Positions 1-13,300 of a DNA stretch of 60,000 nucleotides are shown here, piece after piece (position 1 is the first letter of the stretch; every line of letters begins with the position of its first letter). The notes beneath the pieces were generated by a model that worked only from the letters and a program-made list of their open reading frames with translations, was not told the origin of the DNA and did not search any database. The stretch lies in NCBI RefSeq assembly GCF_932526225.1, contig NC_064037.1, positions 4,371,203-4,431,202 on the forward strand, given 5' to 3'. The stretch comes from Nematostella vectensis. Taxonomy: Eukaryota; Cnidaria; Anthozoa; Actiniaria; Edwardsiidae. A program made the position numbers and the translations under genes.

Positions 1-349
1 AACCCAAACTGGTCAGTCCCTAAGGCCTAAGAGCTTCTTCGCGGGGAACAAGGATATTGTTTTTATTAATATAGCCATATCATAACAACTGTGAATATTT
101 GATTTTCTATCGATAAATAAACTTAAATTCGAATACGCACTTGTTTGCTTAATTGTGTCAAAGCATGACTGAAAAGCCGCAATCGAGAAGTGCCTGCTTT
201 ATGACATAAGTATAAGCCACAATTTTGATATCAGCACCCTTTTAGTCCAGTTTTTTTATTTGCCCTTGAAGTCCGTTGTTCCGGGACACATATTGCGCCA
301 GTTGGGTTGCCCGCATCCTTGGCGACGCGGCGATGCGGAGATCAGAAGC

Positions 350-419
350 GGGAGTACGCGCGAAGACAAAAGAAAAAAAGTATTTTCCCCTCTGTCTTTC
401 GTCTTCGCGCGTACTTCCC
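350..419. repeat. Inverted repeat (gggagtacgcgcgaagac arms)
   Basis: Arms gggagtacgcgcgaagac (350-367) and gtcttcgcgcgtacttccc (401-419), with a ~33-bp A/T-rich loop. The rest of 1-497 shows nothing else I can support. Confidence 0.75.
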
Positions 420-497
420 TTTCCGGTCTGGCGCCGCCATGGGTCCCCGAGGCGATGGACTGCTCGATTTTTTTCTTGATTTTTTAAAGTAATATTT

Positions 498-660
498 CAT
501 GGCAATATCACACCGCTAAACGCCACTCTTTTTGGCTTCCGGTTCATTTATTTCATGTCCTATTTGATATTTCCATGGCAATATCCCACCGCTATACGCC
601 ACTTTCGTTGACTTCCGGTTCATCTGATGCATGTTCTAGATGATACTTTATGGCAATCTT
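498..660. repeat. 76-bp imperfect tandem duplication
   Basis: Units starting catggcaatatcacaccgct (498) and catggcaatatcccaccgct (574), with a third partial start near 647. The second copy holds the end and stop of the unassigned minus-strand frame. Confidence 0.8.
547..552 (-). terminator. Candidate polyadenylation signal AATAAA
   Basis: tttatt on the plus strand is AATAAA on the minus strand, about 600 bp past the stop of the big gene and 40 bp past the unassigned frame. No closer AATAAA lies between 553 and 1152. Confidence 0.35.
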
Positions 661-1038
661 TCGGTGTATTTTCGTCTCTCTCTCCTTCTCTATTGCTTGC
701 CGTTTGGCTTCGTTTCTCGCATGCATCCGTCTTTCTTTCAAAATCTTTAAAAAGCATTTTATTTCTTGTTTGTGCTTGTCCTTCAAGTGCCCCATCTTAA
801 TCTTCATTCCCTCATGAAAATCGTTAACCACGCTCTGCATTTCATCTCTCAGAAACTTTCGGTACTTTTCTAATGGTAATTCTGCAAGCCAAAAATTAAA
901 AACAACATAAAAAGCGGGCCGTAGATAGCGAACATCCCTAGGCTCTACAAGTGTATCCGGAACCAGGCAAATCGAAAAATAGACGTCAAACAGTCGCCGC
1001 TGCTTTGTCGAGCGTTTCACTTTTCTACGGTTTAGAAT
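592..1038 (-). other. Unassigned open frame, charged/coiled-coil-like, possibly a 3' exon
   Basis: From a plausible acceptor (tctatattcttacgctacctag) at 1039, the frame reads ILNRRKVKRSTKQRRLFDVY, then LPLEKYRKFLRDEMQSVVND, KERRMHARNEAKRQAIEKER, ending NESGV and TAG. It is rich in Lys/Glu/Arg with a likely helix. An AATAAA on the same strand (547-552) lies just beyond. It could be the last exon of another transcript, an alternative tail of the big gene, or 3' UTR. None of the exon 52 donors I see joins it in frame. I do not recognise a family. Confidence 0.35.
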
Positions 1039-1152
1039 CTAGGTAGCGTAAGAATATAGAAGTAAAAAAAAAAAAAAAGAATAACCAACCAACCAATGCT
1101 GTGTTGAATTGTTTCCTTATTGCCACAGCCTTTACGTCTATTTTTACCACTT

Positions 1153-1356
1153 TTATCTGATAGTTAAACCTTCTGTCTCACCCAGCTTGCCGAGTATCTT
1201 GCGTTTTTTCTTCCTGTTAATTAGTTCCCAGCAAAGACCCAGAAGTGAAGCCGCTCCAAGCAAAACCAGGATAAATGTAAGGGTTTTCTTGAAGATCTGA
1301 CTGTTATAGTCGAAAAGAGATGAGGAAAGTTCCGTGGAAAGAGGCTCCAAAGGCAC
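1153..1356 (-). CDS. Exon 52: last membrane helix M4, short basic tail, stop
   Basis: Residues 4211-4277: VPLEPLSTELSSSLFDYNSQ, FKKTLTFILVLLGAASLLGL, CWELINRKKKRKILGKLGET, ending LTIR and TAA. One hydrophobic span (about 4235-4256) is followed by a KKKRK stop-transfer cluster, giving a 20-residue cytoplasmic tail. This is the M4 of the glutamate-receptor topology. Confidence 0.9.
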   Translation of the reverse strand: MPLEPLSTELSSSLFDYNSQIFKKTLTFILVLLGAASLLGLCWELINRKKKRKILGKLGETEGLTIR

Positions 1357-4300
1357 CTGGAGAAAACAAAGTTATAATATAATGTCATCAATATGCAAAA
1401 ATCTGCCCCACCTTTTTATTGCTACTGTGTATTCTTCATGCCCTGATAAGGCTGAGTTCTGAATAAGTAGGTAAATTACATCCTTTCCCTTTCTTACTCC
1501 ATTTCGTTTTTTTTTTCGACTTGTTCACTTCCTTTCCCCTTCCTTCTATTTCTTATATTTTCCTTCCCTTACTTTCCTTCCATTTCCTTTCATTTACACA
1601 AGTATCTCAAAACAGGCCTTCTTTAAGCTGATCGTCCTTAAAAGGACATAAACCTTTAATTTCGTTTCGTAGTTATTCGAGTTCCCGATGAAATAACATG
1701 AAAAAATAGTGTCCCGACGGTGTCCTGATTAACACAGTCGGTTCGCCTGTATTTTCTCTGCTTACCTCTAATGGGTTTGCGGCTGACTTGACCATATCCG
1801 ATATATCCTGCGCTTTCGCGAGGACGTGACGGTGAAAACACTTCTTCAGCTTCCTCGAGTTCCCGGACATGACAACCCCGCGCACAAATGACGCGTCGTA
1901 GAACTTATGCATCCTGATAAAGGGTTTTTCAAACAGGTCCTTCCTGCTACCCACCCCCAGCGTGTCCAGTAGAGCCCCCTCTACAAAACCGCTGACCATG
2001 TCGGTGTAGATTTCATCGTAGGTCTGGTAATCTCGCCCTGGAGAATGCAGTAAAGAATGCAAAGTTTTGTTTTTTATCATTATATAAAACTAAATTTAAG
2101 GTTGGTTCTCACTAGGACGCAAGGGTAAGCGCAAACGGAAGCGCAACACAAGTGAGAATCGGTCAAACATAAGCGCAAGCGCAAGAAAATCAAGCAGTTT
2201 TGTTCTCTTGCGATTGCGCTTACGTCCAAGTGAGAACTAACCTTAAGAGGATTTGTATGCAAATGTTCAGAAAGAAAATTTCGTCCATCTTGCATTTAGT
2301 AGTTCAAAGATCACTAACCCACATCGACGATGGCCTGCATTCGTAAGCCGAAGCGATACTCGTACGAGTTCTTTATGGCGGCAACCTTGAAATGACAAAT
2401 TAGTCAATGAAATAAGGAAAAGAAGAGCTGCGGATAAAGATATTTTATGGCGTAAAAATATCTTTCGACTAAACTTACGATTAAAGCAACCTGTTCAAAA
2501 TAGACCAATAGGACTTTATAGACAGATAAGAAATATATAATATAGCATAAATCAGCCATAAAAATAGCTTTTCTAACACACTAGGTATCTCGCTAGGATG
2601 ACAAAATGGAGGCTGGCAGAGTCTCTTTAGAGCAACCGTGGCCACCAAGACAAAAAGGAAGTTATGCAAGTCGAAGTTAAGGAAGCTGACCAACAGCGTG
2701 CGAGAATCATACTTTTGATTGACACAAGCTTCGAAAGGGGTTCCGTCGTGTTAAGATTGTACATTCCTTTGCCACGCTGGCTAGCTAGCGAAGCTCATGT
2801 CAATCAGATCGCACGTTTCTTGTTTCGCGGAATGCTTAACAAGACTGCCAATGTGGCCACGGTAGCGCGCGTTGCAGTGCGATGATTACAAGAAAACCGT
2901 ACCCTGTGCCCATACAAGCTACTCGCTTGTTTGATCGTGATGGACGAGAGTGATGTAGCGATACTCCCGACAAGTATTCCAATGATGACCACTCCTGCTA
3001 GCGTCCAACCGATAGACAAGATGCGTGCCGGCACTGACACGGGACAGCGGTCTCCATATCTAAATTACACACAGTGATATACTAAAGACCCGCTTTGAAG
3101 GGATATCGGCAAAATAAAGACATATTTATAAGGACAGTTTTCTAGATAATTAACATTGCCCTGTTCTCTCCCTAAAAAGTTTCTTTCCCTGAGCTCTTAT
3201 AATTGGAAAAGACAGGGAAGGGCGCATAACGAAATTCTTTAAAAAAAAGCCAGAAAATTCGTCATTAATTCACTGTTATTTACAGGCGGTTCCCCCTTTT
3301 TCGCGTGTTAGTCCAGTAAGCATAACGATCACATCTTACCCGACGGTCGTCATAGAAACGTAGGACCACCAGAAGCCTTCCATAGATCCCCGTATGAAGG
3401 ATCGTGGGAAGTGTTCATTTCCGGCATCCTACAGTAAGGGGATGACATGATGACAATGATAAGGAAACATGTATATGCTCATTCTGTTAATGATGACGAT
3501 ATCAATGACTACTGCTGCGACGTCGACGACACTATTTAAACACCTTACACTATAATAATAATGATAATGATAATGCTAGCTAATGATAATGATAATAATA
3601 ATGTTGTTTAAAACTGCTTAACAAAGATGATATCAAGATACTTCAGTTGGATTAAGGCTGATGTTTCTAAAAAGATGCCCAATGTATGGCAGCTTTAATA
3701 AATCATAGAAATAATTAAAACATGATACTATCCATCATCCTTAATAGCAGACCTACCTGACACCATATCAGTATCCCCATGATGTGAGCAAAAAAAAAAA
3801 AAACTAGGACAAGTCTTACCAAAAACCATATCAGTATTCCCATGATGTAAGCAGACAAAAAAGACACTAGGACAAGCGGCCAGTTATCCACGACAGCGTA
3901 GAACACAGAACTGCTCGTTTTATCGCCATTTGTCAGAGCAAGCACAAAAACCAAGCCAGAAGTTTGTACAATGCCCGTGTACGAGTGAACCGTCTTGTAC
4001 TCCTCTTGCATGAAGTACCCGGGAATGGGAAATATCAGGTCCGTTGTACCGTCAATAGCTGCACGGAGGGCGACTCCAGTTTTCTGTTGAGATGATTGGT
4101 TCTTCGCATCCTGGTAAAAGTCTACGTAAGAGTGGCCGTGAATCTTGCAGTAGAGACAGCAGGTGGCAGTCATGTCCTCCAGGAATGAGGGAATGAGACC
4201 TGAGACGCCGATCGACTCGTTAAAAGTCACGTAAGGCTTGAAGGCCATCCAACTCGTAGTGAGCCGATGGTTGCAGCGACACGTATCTAGGAAGGTAAGG

Positions 4301-7300
4301 AAACCACAACTAAAATCTTTGTAGAAAAAGGAGATGGGAGCTCCATAATTTTGTCAAAGGAGCAATAAAATGTTCGATGAAGAGGTGGGTGATGGAACGA
4401 AGGACAATGCGATTTTGAGAACAGCCAGACGACGCACAGAGGAATGAACATAGAGAAAGTCAGATAGGTGTAACAGCTACCACTTGCCGGGGGAAGGTAC
4501 CGGTTTTTACTTGTTCGCTGTTACAAAGTCTTTACAAGATCTGGTGTCTACAAGTATTTTCACATGTGAGTCTCTTCAAGTTCTTAAGAGTCTAAAAGAG
4601 TTAGTGTGTTGGGGCTTCGGTACGCACCCATATTTATATGCTACTAAGACGGCATGTCCTTTAGGATAACTGACACTGACATCCCAAAGGGCTTTTAGCA
4701 CTGTTTGGATAAGGGTTTAACCATTGGGTGTACGAGGGACGACCTTCCTACGTGGGTGTGCCAGTCGGTTACCCTTGGGCTACCGTGACATACGTAATGT
4801 TTACATGTTGCTACTGACTACGGTTGTCAAACACTAACTTGTTACACTGCTAGTGCGCATGGCAAGATACACACATGAATATAATGATTGACAAGATTCC
4901 AATCATTTTTGCACTCAAACTCTTAAACCGTACTAAATCCTAATTTCTTCGAAGGCCAGGTCTAAAGCTTACTTAGGGTAAACCTTGTGTGAACTCAGAT
5001 TTAACTTTCCTTCGTTGAAAAGTGCGAAACGAGAATTGGTGGCCAAATCCCGATTGTCAAATACCTTTGAAAAGGGACGCGGCACGCCTATAAGTTTCCC
5101 GAGCAAAAGGTCAATCTACTAAAAATAGGAACTAACTTGTCTAAGCAATTTCTACGAGAGCGTTTTATATTTCCCTGTCAAGCGAACTAAACAAAATGCT
5201 TTTAGTCGTTCCGTGGACTTCGATATGCTGACAGCCGATCAGTATATAATTTCTAGATGCTAAATATGTCTTCACTACATGTGTGACTTATTCCTACGTG
5301 ACATAGGCACACAAGTTTAGGAGTACCTCAAATGTGGACAGAGCGAAAGTTAGTATACCCTGGTTCCAGAGCCTCGTGCGTCTCGGTTGAGACTCAACCT
5401 CGCTGGCCACTGAATAGAGAGACGCTCGAGGCTCTAACCTCGCTGGCCACTCAATAGAGAGACGCTCGAGGCTCTGGGACCAGGGTAAAGTCAGTACGAA
5501 AGGACAGACAAATAGACGGGAAGATAGGCACACAAGTTTAGGAGTACCTCAAATGTGGACAGAGCGAAAGTCAGTACGAAAGGACAAACAAATAGACGGG
5601 CAGATAGGCACACAAGTTTAGGAGTACCTCAAAATGTGGACAGAGAGAAAGTCAGTACGTAAGGACAGGCAAATAGACGGGCAGAAAGGCACATGTTTAG
5701 GAGTACCTTAAATGTGGACATAGGGAAAGTCAGTACAAAAGGCAGACAAATAGACGGGCAGATAGGCACACAAGTTAAGGAGTACCTCCAAATGTAGTTG
5801 CAAACGGTCCATCTCCCTTGATAGTGAATCCGGCCACCTCAATACGATATTGGGTATATATATCTAAACCTGTTAAGGTGACGCTTTGTGTGGAAGGGCC
5901 AACCTCCACCTCACTGACGGGTACCTTGGACTTGATGATGACGTCACCAGTAGATACCGGCTTATATCGCACGCGGTAACCCAAAAGAATACCGGGTACA
6001 CAGTGAGAAGGGATTGGGTCCCAGCTGACAGGAAGCGAGGAAGTGGAGGTGAAGTTGTCGGTTGTGAGATTTTGTGGCGTGTGGCAAGGATCTGAAAACA
6101 ATCAAAAATAATTTATCATGAATCGAGAGGAACAAGTATCAGCCAGTGTCTTGCAGCTACCGGAAAGTACCGAGCAGCTACCGAACAGCAGCGAGTAGCC
6201 ACCGAACAGCAACGAGTAACTTCCTAACAGTAACGAGTAGCTACCGAACAGCGCCGAAAACAGTGCCCAGCAACATTGAAAGGCAACGGAAAAGAGGAAA
6301 CAGTAACGAACTGCACCGAGCAGCTACCGCACAGTACCGAGCAGAGTCGAAAGGCAACGAAAAGGAGGAAACAGTACTGAACAGCACCGAGCAGCAAACA
6401 ATTAAGTACCGAACAGTGCCGAAAGGCAAGGAGAAGGAACGAGCAGCAACGTGCAGTACCGAGCAGCAACGAGACAAACAAGAAAGAAGCAACAACCTCT
6501 TGGCACCTCTTATAACTTTAATATTAAAAATTCCTGTATAAAGACAATCTCTATATAAAAACACCCAAACAAGTTGGTCGTTTGCTTACTATTTTCATCG
6601 GTGAGGACCATCTGAGAGTACATAGGCCCTTCACCCTTGCTAGTGTAGGCTCTGATGGTAACATTGTAAAGCGTGTAGCTCTCGAGCCCCTCTATCCGTG
6701 TGATGGAGTTCCCGTGGTACAAGTCTTGATAGATTTTCGTGCTCCCTGAAGTGCACGTGATCTTGTAGCCCAGTATGATGCCATTCTGATAGCCGAAAGG
6801 GACTGGGCTCCATATCACGTCCAGGGAGGTTGGGGAGGGGAGAGCAAACTGCAGGTTCACTGGTGGTCGGTCGGGAACTGGGAATAAAGAATATCAATTT
6901 AGAGAAAAACATCAAACACATATACAGATTACGATTAAAATTTAATTTATTATACGATTAAAATTTATTTTTTTTATTATCAGTACCTCCTTTTTTGCTT
7001 TGCGGAATTTGAAACTCATGACGAAAACCTATGTAGCAGTTTGATACTACAAGTAATACCATGATCACCTGGGATTCTTTTGTTTTCTAAGGGACGATTA
7101 CTAACGAAATTCCCTCTAAACAATAGATGGTTCTAAATTTCCCTCATGCATTAATGATGAGGGAGATTTTTTTTCTAAATTTTCCTCATGTATTAATGAT
7201 GAGGGAAATTTAGTAACTAAATTTAGTAGTAATTAAAGGGAAATTTAAAAAGAGAAAAAATAATTTTTGTCTTATAAATTTCCCTCTACATCAGTGCATG

Positions 7301-10300
7301 AGAGAAATTTAGAACCAAGATGTTTGTCTAGTAGTTTTCACCAGGGAAATAAATAGAAGGCAGCTTTCTGATTAGCCAAGGAATAGACCCTGCGACAAGA
7401 GACCGAGTAGTTGATCTCGTGATACCTAAACAACGTTAGGCGAGATCCATGTGGGATGATTTTGATTGCTGTACGCATGCGTGCTAATGACGTCAAACTA
7501 AACTGTAGATATGTGGAGCAACTATGTAAATCAACAATGTTTGATTTGAGAATTGTTCGTGAAAATTTGGTGGTCTTTAGAGGGACAAAAGGAACAGTGC
7601 GTATGCAATGCCCTGATCCATTGAACCGTGTTCGCTCATCCAACCTAATATTACTCGAAGTTGCGAGTTTATTTCCTCTCGGTGATCATGGTATTATAAA
7701 GTTATTAGCAAAGCATCTCGGGGAATTTAGTGATTAAATGTCCCCGCAAATGAAGTTTGTGTTTCATAGCCCAAAAGGCGTCATACTTGCTGTTAAAGTA
7801 TATGTCCTCTTAATATAACATTTAGTTTTTTTCTTGTAAGCTCTCATTATAGCACTCACTATCCTCGAGTGTGAAGACTTGGATAACGTCGCTCGAAGGA
7901 CCGTCTTTGTTGGTGGTCGCCACTACGTATATCGTATACCTCACAAATTTATAAAGATCTACCAGCAACACACTCCTCTCCCCCACTCCCACGGTAGTGT
8001 TGAGCAAAGGGGTGGGGAAGGGGGTATCTGAGGCTCGGTAGTATATGCGGTACCCCCGCGCGATCCCGCGGGTCATAGACTGGTCGATCTCGTCCCAGTC
8101 CACTCGGATGGACGTCGAGCTGTTTGCGACCGCTGTCACGTTGGCCGGGGAGTCCTGCGGAGCTGTAACGAATTAAAAAGTAATATTATCTCAGTGTTTG
8201 GTGTCATACAAATTTGTATAGGAAGTTGCTATTTATAACTATCCAATGTTGCCACTTTTGTCAAATGTTTTATAGTTTGCCCAATATCCTCACAAATATG
8301 ATTAATGTTTTATGATGATGACAATAATGTTGGTGTTGTTGATGATGATGATAATGATGATGATGATGATGATGATGATAGCAATGATGTTGCTATTGAT
8401 AATGATAAATTGCTTTTTAAGCTCGTATGTAGCCCTTTTATAACCATCCTGCGTCATATTGGCATAGTCATCAGGAAGGTAACGTCAAAATTAAGTCGAC
8501 GAATCATGTTAAACAAAAACAAAACACTTCTATCAGTGTCACACCTTGTTCATCTGTTGTCACCAGCCGTCTCACGCTCCATGGTCCATCACCGACACTC
8601 GTGAACCCACAGACCGACACAGTGTAGTTGGTCCAGACTTCCAGCCCTCCTACAACCCCCTTAAGAGTCCCCCTTCCCGGCACAGTGGCGTTCGTCTTAA
8701 GATTACCACTCAGCTCGTACACATTGATGTGATAGCCAGTGATAATCCCGTTCTCGAGCTCTGGAAGTATAGGGCCCCAGTGTAGAGTCAGCTCTGTTAA
8801 TGTTGAGCTTTCTAAGGTGACGTTTCCTGGTGTGCCGTCCGGAGCTACAAAAAATGTAGCTTTAGTTGATAATATAGGGGTCTGATCAGTTCTGTTATTG
8901 ATGCGCTTTCTAGTTAGGAATCCAGGAACTGGTATCAGCACGGGGAGGAGATAGAGGCCAATATTGCACTATGACTATGAGGAGAGGGGGAGGGGTGAAA
9001 AGCGGTTCGTCCGCTCAGGGTTCCATTGTATATACAGTAGAACCTCACTAAATCGGACACTCGCTATTTTTCCTTTTCCTTGGCCATTTTGATCCTCTAG
9101 CCGAAACTTTCTCCTCGTTACATTACAAAACATTTTTGATGTTTTATAGTGCGTCTTTATATTTTTACGGGTTCTGAGCAAGACCTTTCTATCGGCAATT
9201 CGATTGGAAGTGATGGCCTGGGCTCCCGTAATGCTTGCAGTCTCCTCTGCCCTTCTTGGGATCTTCAAATTCCCTGCTCTGAATCACCTTTATGAGGATT
9301 TTTTACGAATGTGTCACGGCCCCATTACAAATGAGGCCGTTATTCCAAGTTTGGCAGATTATTACAAACAACACACCTTACTACTAAAAAGTTACCATAG
9401 TGTTTCATTGTTTTTGAATGTTGTTACATTTAGGATACCACTATTTCTACATAGCCCGGTTATTACTACTCACCATGCTCAGCTGTCCTGCAGAACACGG
9501 ACTCCGAAACATTCCCTTCACCTTTCACCGTCAAAGCCAGCAGTCGTATGTCATAGGGACCATACTTCTTTAAGCCCGTCAGCACGTGACTAAGCTGGGA
9601 ACCATTGTTGATGGTAACGTTTCGGATTGGATATTCGCCATCAGCACGTCTGTACATAACTTTGTAACCAAGCACAATTCCATTCTGGTATTCCTGTGGT
9701 ACTGGTCGCCAGATGACTTCAAGTTCAGTGGAACTGACGTTATTTGCAGTGATGTTTGAAGGTGGGGCGGCTGGCACTGAAATAAAGGGATCGCTTTAAC
9801 AATTTGTAAAAGTAAAAAAAACGCTTGAGGAACCGCAGAGGGCTATTGGATTTTAAAATTGTAATGGAACAAAGGACTGCATGGATATTGGAATGCGTAT
9901 TTTATTCAAATAAATACAACGTAGCAAACAAAATCGTTTGTTGTAAACGAAACGTTGCTTAGACTTAATTTAGTAATTAGACTTTTGAGAATAAAAATTT
10001 AAGTAAGGTAAAAACAACATTGATTTATTATCTTTAGATTTTAAATTTATTTTCATAGATTATGTTGTTTAAAAGAATTTCTAAGAAAAAAAAACAGACG
10101 AGAAGACAGAACGAGGATGTGCAAATACTCCCTTGAAGGGAATAATGTTGTTGTTGTGGTGGTGGGGATGTAAGCATGTCCCCGTTTGAGGAGTTATTAA
10201 GCTTATCATGTGCAACCACTTGATGGGAAATGAACGGAATCGAGCGATTGCCATGTACATTACCATATTGCGCGGTGGTTATATTGTCACGCACATTACC

Positions 10301-13300
10301 ATATTGCGCGGTGGTTATATTGTCATGTACATTACCATATTGCACGGTGGTTATATTGTCACGCACCTAGCCATATTAGGCGGTGGTTATATTGTCACGT
10401 ATATTACCATATTGCGCGGTGGTTATATTGTCACGCACATTACCATATTGCACGGTGGTTATATTGTCATGTACATTACCATATTGCACGGTGGTTATAT
10501 TGTCATGTACATTACCATATTGCGCGGTGGTTATATTATCATGTACATTACCATATTGCGCTGTGGTTATATTGTCACGCACATTACCATATTGCACGGT
10601 GGTTATATTGTCACGCACATTACCATATTGCACGGTGGTTATATTGTCACGCACATTACCATATTGCACGGTGGTTATATTGTCACGCACATTACCATAT
10701 TGCACGGTGGTTATATTGTCACACACCTTACCATATTGGGCGGTGGTTATATTGTCACGTATATTACCATATTGCGCGGTGGTTATATTGTCATGCACAT
10801 TACCATATTGCACAGTGGATATATTGTCATGCACATTACCATATTGCACGGTGATTATATTGTCACGCACATTACCATCTTGCGCGATGGTTATATTGTC
10901 ACAGACATTAACATCTTGTGCGATGGTTATATTGTCACAGACATTACCATCTTGCGCGGTGGTTATATTGTCACGCACATTACCATATCGCACGGTGGTT
11001 ATATTGTCATGTACATTACCATATTGCACGGTGGTTATATTGTCACGCACATTACCATATTGCACGGTGGTTATATTGTCATGTACATTACCATATTGCA
11101 CGGTGGTTATCTTGTCATGTACATTACCATATTGTATGGTGGTTATATTGTCGTGTACATTACCATATTGCACGGTGGTTATATTGTCACGCACATTACC
11201 ATATTGCACGGTGGTTATATTGTCATGCACATTGCCATATTGCATGGTGGTTATATTGTCATGTAAATTACCATATTGCACGGTGGTTATATTGTCATGT
11301 ACATTACCATATTGCGCGGTGGTTATATTGTCACGCACATTACCATATAGCGCGGTGGTTATTTTGTCATGTACATTACCATATTGCGCGGTGGTTATAT
11401 TGTCACGCATATTACCATCTTGCGCGGTGGTTATATTGTCACGCATATTACCATCTTGCGCGGTGGTTATATTGTCACGCATATTACCATCTCGCGCTGT
11501 GGTTATATTGTCACGCACATTACCATATTGCACGGTGGTTATATTGTCACGCATATTACCATCTCGCGCTGTGGTTATATTGTCACGCACATTACCATAT
11601 TGCACGGTGGTTATATTGTCATGTACATTACCATATTGCGCGGTGGTTATATTATCATGTACATTACCATATTGCACGGTGGTTATATTGTCATGTACAT
11701 TACCATCTTGCGCTGTGGTTATATTGTCACGCACATTACCATATTGCACGGTGGTTATATTGTCCTGCACATTGCCATATTGCATGGTGGTTATATTGTC
11801 ATGTAAATTACCATATTGCACGGTGGTTATATTGTCATGTACATTACCATATTGCGCGGTGGTTATATTGTCACGCATATTACCATCTTGCGCGGTGGTT
11901 ATATTGTCACGCATATTACCATCTTGCGCGGTGGTTATATTGTCACGCATATTACCATCTCGCGCTGTGGTTATATTGTCACGCACATTACCATATTGCA
12001 CGGTGGTTATATTGTCACGCATATTACCATCTCGCGCTGTGGTTATATTGTCACGCACATTACCATATTGCACGGTGGTTATATTGTCATGTACATTACC
12101 ATATTGCGCGGTGGTTATATTATCATGTACATTACCATATTGCACGGTGGTTATATTGTCATGTACATTACCATCTTGCGCTGTGGTTATATTGTCACGC
12201 ACATTACCATATTGCACGGTGGTTATATTGTCATGTACATTACCATATTGCGCGGTGGTTATATTATCATGTACATTACCATATTGCACGGTGGTTATAT
12301 TGTTATGTACATTACCATATTGCACTGTGGTTATATTGCCATGTACATTACCATATTGCGCTGTGGTTATATTGTCATGTACATTACCATATTGCGCAGT
12401 GGTTATATTGTCACGCACATTACCATATTGCACGGTGGTCATATTGTCACGCACATCACCATATTGCACGGTGGTTATATTGTCACGCACCTTACCATAT
12501 TGGGAAGTGGTTATATTGTCACGTATATTACCATATTGCGCGGTGGTTATTATGTCACGCACAATAACATATTGCACGGTGGTTATATTGTCATGTACAT
12601 TACCATATTGCACGGTGGTTATATTGTCACGCACATTACCATATTGCACGGTGGTTATATTGTCATGTACATTACCATATTGCACGGTGGTTATATTGTT
12701 ATGTACATTACCATATTGCACTGTGGTTATATTGTCATGTACATTACCATTTTGCACGGTGGTTATATTGTCACGCACATTACCATATTGCATGGTGGTT
12801 ATATTGTCATGTACATTACCATATTGCACGCTGGTTATATTCTCATGTACATTACCATATTGCGCAGTGGTTATATTATCATGCACATTACCATATTGGA
12901 CGGTGGTTATATTGTCATGTACATTACCATATTGCAAGATGGTTATATTGTCATGTACATTACCATATTGCACGGTGGTTATATTGTCATGTACATTACC
13001 ATATTGCACGGTGATTATATTGTCACGCACATTACCATCTTGCGCGATGGTTATATTGTCACAGACATTACCATCTTGCGCGATGGTTATATTGTCACAG
13101 ACATTACCATCTTGCGCGGTGGTTATATTGTCAGTCACATTACCATATTGCACGGTGGTTATATTGTCACGTACATTACCATATTGCACGGTGGTTATAT
13201 TGTCACGCACATTACCATATTGCACGGTGGTTATATTGTCATGTACATTACCATATTGCACGGTGGTTATATTGTCATGCACATTACCATATTGCACGGT

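Noticed and set aside
2480-2700. aaaatggcgg-containing segments here and near 30690, 35080 and 37015 as one repeat family
   Set aside because: Only short shared ends (gctaggatgacaaaatgg) are visible; too little to define boundaries.
7338-7737. Overlapping frames on both strands near 7.5 kb
   Set aside because: No recognisable domain or splice context; likely chance in a lower-AT stretch of intron.
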